DNA of 64,000 nt from Pedobacter segetis. GTDB lineage: Bacteria > Bacteroidota > Bacteroidia > Sphingobacteriales > Sphingobacteriaceae. The stretch covers positions 1-64,000 of the forward strand of contig NZ_JAEHFY010000006.1 in NCBI RefSeq assembly GCF_016623585.1, given 5' to 3'. The notes under the pieces were generated by a model that saw only the letters and a list, made by a program, of their open reading frames with translations, made no database searches and was not told where the DNA came from. A program made the translations under genes and the position numbers. Below are positions 55,492 through 61,504 of this stretch, piece by piece; position 1 is the stretch's first letter, and every line of letters starts with the position of its first letter.

Positions 55492-56369
55492 AAACCTGAT
55501 CCTTTTAAAAATTCTACTATTTTATTATTCAAATCTCTGTTTTGTTCTTCTGTAAACCCACCATGTTTACCACCAGGAACAGTTATAAACTGGTTCTTAA
55601 CTCCCATTTCATCCAGTTTCTTTTTTAAATCAACAGATTGTTGGTAAGGGACAGTTGGATCAGCATCGCCATGGACAATAAATATTGGTGGACTATCTTT
55701 TTTTATCTGATAAATTGGTGAGACTGATTTAGCAAAGGCCTCATCCTTTGCTCTTGTACCCAGCCAACTAATGGCAGATTTACTGGTAATATTTTTACCG
55801 TAAGCCCAATCATAAACATCTGTTATACCGTATTTATCTATAATTGCGGCTACTTTAATTTTATTTACTTCTGTACAATTGGTATCAAAAATTGGATTGT
55901 TACCCAACAAACCGCCCATTAAAGCCAAATGCCCGCCTGCAGATCCACCCATGATCACAATTTTACTGGCATCAATATTTAAAGACCCTGCATTTTTTAT
56001 CAAATAAACCAAAGCGCATCGGGTATCTTCTACTGCCGCAGGTGCGGTTGCTTGTGGCGTTAAACGATATTCTATATTCGCAACGGCATAACCCATTTTA
56101 AAGAAGGTATTAAAACCTGTCTGGGATTCTTTAACTCCATGGTTCCAACCACCGCCATGTATGTTAACTATAATTGGTGTTGGTTTATTTTTATTTGGGG
56201 GCAAATAAATATCCATACGCCCATCCCAATCTCCAACTTGTGTATAGATTACATCAATTTGGGAGGTAAAGCCATCTGGTAGTTTAACTTTTTTAAATTC
56301 TGGCCGTTCTTGCGCTTTGGACATAAAAGTTATTAGCAGCATTAAAGAAATTGATAACAGTTTTTTCAT
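55488..56369 (-). CDS. secreted alpha/beta-hydrolase esterase (BD-FAE-like)
   Basis: A 293-residue exported hydrolase (signal peptide ending FMSKAQ). Motifs: oxyanion HGGGW (IVNIHGGGWNHG), nucleophile serine in GGSAGGHLALMGG, aspartate in HGDADPTVPYQQS, histidine in PGGKHGGF. Families of this kind remove acetyl or other acyl groups from polysaccharides. In this locus it points to an acylated substrate or host polymer. It overlaps the beta-helix gene by 4 bases (ATGA). Confidence 0.86.
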   Translation of the reverse strand: MKKLLSISLMLLITFMSKAQERPEFKKVKLPDGFTSQIDVIYTQVGDWDGRMDIYLPPNKNKPTPIIVNIHGGGWNHGVKESQTGFNTFFKMGYAVANIEYRLTPQATAPAAVEDTRCALVYLIKNAGSLNIDASKIVIMGGSAGGHLALMGGLLGNNPIFDTNCTEVNKIKVAAIIDKYGITDVYDWAYGKNITSKSAISWLGTRAKDEAFAKSVSPIYQIKKDSPPIFIVHGDADPTVPYQQSVDLKKKLDEMGVKNQFITVPGGKHGGFTEEQNRDLNNKIVEFLKGSGL

Positions 56370-56472
56370 TATTGATTATATTTTTAGAAAAGTTATTTTA
56401 ATATGCCAAACAGGGTTTTATCATGCTAAAAAAGAAGGGCCAAAACAAAAATCCAAATCAACTTAGCTCTGC

Positions 56473-56496
56473 CCTTCGACTTCGCTCAGGGTGACA
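56473..56496. repeat. REP-like element inside the utilization locus
   Basis: CCTTCGACTTCGCTCAGGGTGACA, a single copy in the same orientation as 7310-7332. It lies between kdgF and the esterase gene and shows that the intergenic repeat family reaches this region too. Confidence 0.6.
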
Positions 56497-56555
56497 TTTG
56501 CATTTCAAGTTTTTTCGATGTAAAAACACTCGCCTAGTTTTAATCGTAATAGCCG

Positions 56556-56891
56556 TTATTTTAAAAAATCTGCTCTATGCGGACTAAAAACATCTATTAA
56601 AACACCTGTTTCTTTACAAACAACACCATGTGTCTTGTGTGGTGGAGCGTAAAAACCGTCTCCTTGTTTAAGGGTTTTTACATTACCATCTATACTGGCC
56701 TCAAAAACACCGCTTTCTACATAGGTAACTTGGGCGTGATGATGTTGGTGTAAAACTCCGATAGCCCCTGCTTCAAATTTTACCTTTACCATCATTACGG
56801 AATCATCGTAACCATAAATTTGTCTTTTAATTCCATTTCCAAGGTCTTCCCATGGAGTTTCGCTTTCTATTTGAAATAAATTGTTGTTCAT
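56556..56891 (-). CDS. kdgF: KdgF-like cupin, unsaturated uronate linearising enzyme
   Basis: A 111-residue single-domain cupin with the KdgF pattern: metal ligands H48, H50 or H52 and Q54 in VLHQHHHAQVTYVESGVFEA, and H88 in PPHKTHGVVC. KdgF speeds opening of 4,5-unsaturated monouronates to DEH and is found with alginate or pectin loci. It is small, cytoplasmic and stands between PL17 and the esterase gene. The name is based on fold, size and context. Confidence 0.84.
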   Translation of the reverse strand: MNNNLFQIESETPWEDLGNGIKRQIYGYDDSVMMVKVKFEAGAIGVLHQHHHAQVTYVESGVFEASIDGNVKTLKQGDGFYAPPHKTHGVVCKETGVLIDVFSPHRADFLK

Positions 56892-56955
56892 TTTTTGTTG
56901 GTTTTGTTAGTTCATTAGTTAAATTAGTTTATTGTTTCATTAGGCATTTGTTGAA

Positions 56956-59091
56956 CTATTTTATTACCACATAGTTATTTTTGTTTTGATAATTGATCAT
57001 ATATTGATAAACCTTATCCTTAAACTTGAAGGAGAATGCCGTTTGCTCATCATTTGTGGTAATTATTTTTAAACCGCTAATACTACTTGCTGCCGCATTT
57101 ACGGTCTCATTAACTGGATCTACACCCCCATGAACTTCTGTAATACTTATAAAAGTTTGATTTTTAGCCTTTGGCTGAGAAAGAATAAATGCTTTACCAT
57201 CTACCAAATTCATATGGGGATCATTTGCGCCAACGGAAACCAATTTTACTTGAAGCGGATTTTCTGTTATAAAATGAATGGTATAAAACCTTTTATTGTT
57301 AAGGATGCTCACAAAACCGCCTTTATCATCTAATTGGTTTTGAGCGTTGAACCATAAATGCTGATAGCCGAAATCGGTGCCTAATGCCTTCAAATCATCC
57401 TTTTTAGCATCAATATCAAAAGAACTATTTACCAATTGCCCGGCATACCAAAATGGAAGATCATACTGGTGCTCTGTTTTAGAAGTTGCTTTAAAAACAT
57501 CAATCAATAAAGGTTTTGTATAACCTAGAATTTTAACTAGGGCTGATGTTCTTAAAAGTTTTACATCGGCGTAAGCATTATCTTCTTTGGCACTTACCAC
57601 TTGCAAATTGCTATCTGCTTTAAAATAAACTAGATCTGGATGATATTTTTGGGCCACATCAACTTTGCCTTTAAAATCTGATTGCTCATCTACCACCAAG
57701 GTATTATGGGCTACGGTTTGTTTTGCCCACGTATTGTTCTCTGGCAGATAATTCCCCACACCTTTGGTATCTATGTTTATAAACCTTGCAGAACCATAAT
57801 CTTCAAAAATTTGCGTCCCGTTATCATAAAAAAGGATATTTAAACGATCAAAATGGCCATGCCCCATCCCTTGTGAAGCGGCTTTGAGCAACAAACATTC
57901 TTGATCTTCATTTTTACCATAACGCAAAATCCCTAAGCCGCCCTCTTGGCCGCTTGCGCCATCCCTGATCCATTGCGAAACATATTTAAAAGGTTTTGTT
58001 TTGCCTTCGGCGATGGCTTTTGCAACTTTTAAACCTGCATCAGAAACTATAACCCTACCTTGCCGATTGGCAATATCCAATAAAAAAGACTCTGGCTCAA
58101 TATCGGCGTAAGCTATATCTAAACCATAAACCAACTCTATAGATTCATAGGTTTTATCTTTTATCGCATCATTTATGGGGAAAAAAGTTTTATCGGTATA
58201 GGTCAATTGCAGGGAAGTATTTATCGCTTTTGCTAGTAATTTATCCCTGTAATCGAATATTTTTAGCCCAGGCTGATAATTGTTGATCGCTTTAGCAAAT
58301 AGCACAAACGGAAGCATGGCATAGCGTTGATAATAAGGCCCTTCAGAATAATAGCCATCCGGAGAAAAAAGCTGATCAAGTTGTGCAAAGTACCCTGTTT
58401 TACCATCTAAATTAGAACCTTTTAGCGCCATTTCTACATATTTAGGTTGGTGCAGTACGTAGCCCGTCATCCCAACGGCAGCCAAAGCCCAAGTACCATG
58501 GTTGTGTATCATGTTGAAAACATCGTAATGTTCTTCGGTAATGAATTTTAAAATCGGGATAAAAAGTTGCTCTTCTATTATTGCCCTGTCCTTAGTACTG
58601 ATAGCGTTATAAGCCATATCATAACCTTGGATCACGTAAAACTGCCAAACAAAATCGTTTAGGCATTGCCAAAAGATTCGGCCGCTATCATCGTCACTTT
58701 TTCTTTTTGGATGCAAGCCCCATTCTTTGTAATGCGCTGCATAAACCAATAAAATATTTTTTATGTAATCTGCATATTTTTGGTTCCCAGTTATTTGATA
58801 AGCGATGCCGCAATCCAAAATATTACTATAGTTCCTTTTATGTTGCTCATGCGTATAACCACCACCGCCATCTTTGGGCGTAGGTACAATAATTGGATGG
58901 GTTATTGCAAAATCTGCCCTTTCCTTTACTTCTTGGTAAGATTTTTTTAATAAAGGATATTTACCGATTCCACTTTTAACAACATTGATATTTGCTTTGG
59001 TGAGAATGATATTTGGATGCGTTTGTGCAGCCAATTTTAGGCTACAAAAAACACAAAACATTACAATTACCACCTTTTTTAAGTAGTTCAT
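56956..59091 (-). CDS. PL17-family exolytic oligoalginate lyase
   Basis: A 711-residue exported lyase (signal peptide ending LAAQ). N-terminal alpha/alpha-toroid (about 25-340) and C-terminal heparinase II/III-type beta sandwich (about 390-700). Active-site residues N197, H198 (MIHNHGTW) and Y254 (YYSEGPYYQRYA) match N201, H202 and Y258 of the PL17 enzyme Alg17C, with the same 56-residue spacing of H and Y. It releases unsaturated uronate monomers that KdgF and the SDR then process. The gntR gene is 49 bases upstream. Confidence 0.94.
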   Translation of the reverse strand: MNYLKKVVIVMFCVFCSLKLAAQTHPNIILTKANINVVKSGIGKYPLLKKSYQEVKERADFAITHPIIVPTPKDGGGGYTHEQHKRNYSNILDCGIAYQITGNQKYADYIKNILLVYAAHYKEWGLHPKRKSDDDSGRIFWQCLNDFVWQFYVIQGYDMAYNAISTKDRAIIEEQLFIPILKFITEEHYDVFNMIHNHGTWALAAVGMTGYVLHQPKYVEMALKGSNLDGKTGYFAQLDQLFSPDGYYSEGPYYQRYAMLPFVLFAKAINNYQPGLKIFDYRDKLLAKAINTSLQLTYTDKTFFPINDAIKDKTYESIELVYGLDIAYADIEPESFLLDIANRQGRVIVSDAGLKVAKAIAEGKTKPFKYVSQWIRDGASGQEGGLGILRYGKNEDQECLLLKAASQGMGHGHFDRLNILFYDNGTQIFEDYGSARFINIDTKGVGNYLPENNTWAKQTVAHNTLVVDEQSDFKGKVDVAQKYHPDLVYFKADSNLQVVSAKEDNAYADVKLLRTSALVKILGYTKPLLIDVFKATSKTEHQYDLPFWYAGQLVNSSFDIDAKKDDLKALGTDFGYQHLWFNAQNQLDDKGGFVSILNNKRFYTIHFITENPLQVKLVSVGANDPHMNLVDGKAFILSQPKAKNQTFISITEVHGGVDPVNETVNAAASSISGLKIITTNDEQTAFSFKFKDKVYQYMINYQNKNNYVVIK

Positions 59092-59140
59092 TTTACAAGA
59101 GATCTAAATTTTAAATAATTAGGAGCTATCTTTTGGGGCC

Positions 59141-59890
59141 TTAACCCCCTTTTATTTCATTGATGATCTTTTTGGTTGCAAAGCCAGCTTTACTTATTTG
59201 CCAAATCTCATTTAAGTGCTTTGCCATTGCATTTTCTGCTAAGGCAACATCTTGCTTTTCAATGGCTGCTAATATGGCCTTATGCTCTAATATGGCAGTT
59301 TTCTCTCTGTTCTCGCCACATATTTTATTATCTACGATGTTCTTGATCAAATCTGGGATCAAAATTAAAATCATAGACTCTATTACCGAGTTTTTTGAAG
59401 CTTTGGCAATCTTTATATGAAAAAGCATATCTTCTTCTACCGCATCTCTATTTCCCTTTTGCACCTTGTATTCATATTCAGAGAGCGCATTTTTAATCTC
59501 TTTCAAATCTTCTTCGCTCCTCCTTTCTGCAGCTAATTTAACAGCCGATAACTCTAAATGGTACCTTGCCTCTATTAAAGCGTTAAAATCGTCTTTGTTG
59601 TAATTAATGATATCAGAAATAATACTATCAATAACGTTGATGCTTAAACCGGCTACATAAGTACCGCTTTGTGGGTTGGTTTTTAAAAGTCCGTAAAATT
59701 CTAATTTTAAAATCGCTTCTCTGATATAACTTCTGCCAACACCAAATTTTTCTGATAGCACACGTTCTGCGGGCAACCTATCTCCGGGTTTTAATTGGCC
59801 AGAATTGATCAGTTGCTTTAACTGACCTATAATTTTATCTACAGGGGTTTCTACCTGTATGCTTGTAAAGTTATCTATTAAGGATTTCAT
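59141..59890 (-). CDS. GntR-family (FadR subfamily) transcriptional regulator
   Basis: A 249-residue regulator. The N-terminal winged helix (about 14-80) has KPGDRLPAERVLSEKFGVGRSYIREAILKLEFYGLLKTNPQSGTYV; the C-terminal FCD domain (about 90-245) has EARYHLELSAVKLAAERR and conserved histidines (FHIKIAKAS, LEHKAILAAI, MAKHLNEI) that bind a metal and a uronate-type ligand. The start at ATG 59890 excludes an 18-residue upstream stretch lacking the domain. A perfect 28-bp palindrome overlaps its own -7 box, and the same motif occurs twice at susC, so it likely represses both. Confidence 0.92.
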   Translation of the reverse strand: MKSLIDNFTSIQVETPVDKIIGQLKQLINSGQLKPGDRLPAERVLSEKFGVGRSYIREAILKLEFYGLLKTNPQSGTYVAGLSINVIDSIISDIINYNKDDFNALIEARYHLELSAVKLAAERRSEEDLKEIKNALSEYEYKVQKGNRDAVEEDMLFHIKIAKASKNSVIESMILILIPDLIKNIVDNKICGENREKTAILEHKAILAAIEKQDVALAENAMAKHLNEIWQISKAGFATKKIINEIKGG

Positions 59891-59907
59891 ACAAAATTTC
59901 TGAATTA

Positions 59908-59935
59908 TTGGTTTACCAATTAATTGGTAAACCAA
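59908..59935. promoter_or_regulatory. perfect 28-bp operator palindrome upstream of gntR
   Basis: TTGGTTTACCAA followed by TTAA and TTGGTAAACCAA forms a perfect palindrome over 28 bases, 17 bases before the gntR ATG. It contains two full TTGGT-nn-ACCAA sites, the same as those at susC, and starts inside the -7 box of the promoter. Confidence 0.88.
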
Positions 59936-59940
59936 ATGTA
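59933..59940 (-). promoter_or_regulatory. predicted -7 element of the gntR promoter
   Basis: TACATTTG on the minus strand matches TAnnTTTG; its TTTG is shared with the 28-bp operator. At the -33 spacing only TTTT (three of four matches) is seen. Confidence 0.6.
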
Positions 59941-59972
59941 GCAAAACCTATCGATTAAAAAAATTTTAGCTT

Positions 59973-61403
59973 TTATTTTATAAATTTTTTATTGGCTTGA
60001 TAGTTATCGCACTGATAAAAAGCTATATATGTGCCGTTATCATACTCGCTGAAAGGGATATGAAATTCATTATCGCCTTTGGTAATATTTATTTTTTGAC
60101 GATAAACACGCTTGCCAGATGTGTCAAAAATTGAAAACTCTCCTAAAACAGCTTTGTTGGTGTTTATGTTTAGCTTTAAATCTGAAGATTGATTAAGTAA
60201 ATTAAGCTTTAATGCCAAGGTTGATCCGAGCATATTTATGCTTGTTGTTGGAGAAAATTTTTCTTTCCCGTCTTTATCAACTTGTTTCAAACGGTAATAA
60301 TTTGTCCCGATGATTGGGTTGCTATCCTTAAAAAAATAATCCGTAAGGGTATTGCTATTCCCTACGCCATTCTTACTTCCTATATTAACAAAGTTTTTTC
60401 CATCCTCAGACCTTTCTATATCAAAATAAGCACTGTTTTGTTCTGATGAAGTTTGCCATTTTAATTGTATTCCATTGTTCAGCTTTTCTGCCTTTAAGAA
60501 AGTAAGATTAATGGGCAAAACGGTTAATTCTTCAATAGATATATCTGAGACATATAAAACCTCGTCCCTTAAATCTGCTGGCGTGGCTATACTTCTATAT
60601 ATCCCCCATTTAGGGCGAATGAAACTGTTTGCCGGGTTTGCCATTGTGCCATCGCCAGGCCTAATGGTTTGGATATCGCTATTGTTGTAAGAAAGAACAT
60701 TTACATCATCGCTCACTCTTTTGATATTGATAGAATAGGTACCGTGTACCCCAATTGTAATGGTTTCGGTAGCTTGTACCCAGGTATTTTCAAATCCCGA
60801 AAGATTTACGACCTGTTTTTTATCAGAAGAGGCATCCTGATCTTTAACATAGATCAGTTCTAATTTGTTGGGCGTTCCCTTTCTCAGGGTTAAAGTAAAA
60901 ATTGGGTCGCTATCATCACCATCAACGGCCTTAACTTGGTGTATATGTGTAAATGATGATGAAGGTTGCCATCCGGTAGGGATCTTGAAACGCCATTTAT
61001 ATTGAACAATTTCTCCATTGGTGCCTTTTAGGGCATCGGGCGAAGACCCAAAAGTTTTGATCTCTACCCTTTGCCTATCGGTTTTATCGGTCGAAACATC
61101 ATTATCCTCATTTACATGAGAATAAAAAGCAAATACGTTTTTATTAAGATCCGCATCGTAAACCTCGACTATGTGCCTTCCAAATGATTGATGAGAACCA
61201 TTGCTAGAATTGGCAGAAACTCCTATCTGATCTGGTGCCTCTACCGCCGTAGAACTAGAGCCGGGTTTCACAAAAACACCATTAATTAATTCATAGGTAT
61301 TGTTTGGGATATTATCTGCATTTAAAACAGTTTGGGCATTTGATTTATTGTTGATTAGCAAAACAAATGTTACGAGAACTATTTTAAAAAGATTCTTTTT
61401 CAT
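59973..61403 (-). CDS. T9SS-secreted jelly-roll polysaccharide lyase
   Basis: A 476-residue exported protein (signal peptide ending SNAQ). The catalytic domain (about 50-300) has DRQRVEIKTFGSSP, SSFTHIHQVKAVDGDDSDP and FIRPKWGIYRS; arginine-glutamate, His-Gln and GIYR-type motifs are the jelly-roll lyase pattern seen in PL7, PL13/PL20 and PL28. I cannot decide which family, and thus alginate, glucuronan or ulvan-type substrates stay open. A fibronectin-like segment (about 305-395) and a T9SS sorting domain (about 405-476) follow; the usual VYPNP start of that domain is degenerate here. Confidence 0.78.
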   Translation of the reverse strand: MKKNLFKIVLVTFVLLINNKSNAQTVLNADNIPNNTYELINGVFVKPGSSSTAVEAPDQIGVSANSSNGSHQSFGRHIVEVYDADLNKNVFAFYSHVNEDNDVSTDKTDRQRVEIKTFGSSPDALKGTNGEIVQYKWRFKIPTGWQPSSSFTHIHQVKAVDGDDSDPIFTLTLRKGTPNKLELIYVKDQDASSDKKQVVNLSGFENTWVQATETITIGVHGTYSINIKRVSDDVNVLSYNNSDIQTIRPGDGTMANPANSFIRPKWGIYRSIATPADLRDEVLYVSDISIEELTVLPINLTFLKAEKLNNGIQLKWQTSSEQNSAYFDIERSEDGKNFVNIGSKNGVGNSNTLTDYFFKDSNPIIGTNYYRLKQVDKDGKEKFSPTTSINMLGSTLALKLNLLNQSSDLKLNINTNKAVLGEFSIFDTSGKRVYRQKINITKGDNEFHIPFSEYDNGTYIAFYQCDNYQANKKFIK

Positions 61404-61444
61404 TGATTTTTGATTTTTCAGGTATAATTATATCTTAAAACAAG

Positions 61445-61490
61445 AAGACCTACAAAGAATAAATCCTCATAAGTCTTTTTGTTTTTTTAT
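61445..61490. terminator. possible terminator after the large T9SS gene
   Basis: AAGACCTA (61445-61452) and TAAGTCTT (61470-61477) pair with one G-U around a 17-base loop. The T-run is on the plus strand; the minus-strand side has only CTTGTTTTA, so support is weak. Confidence 0.3.
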
Positions 61491-61504
61491 ATTGATAATG
61501 AAAG

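Noticed and set aside
59973-61403. Firm PL7 assignment of the T9SS jelly-roll lyase
   Set aside because: Motifs fit several jelly-roll lyase families about equally, so only the fold and general role are given.
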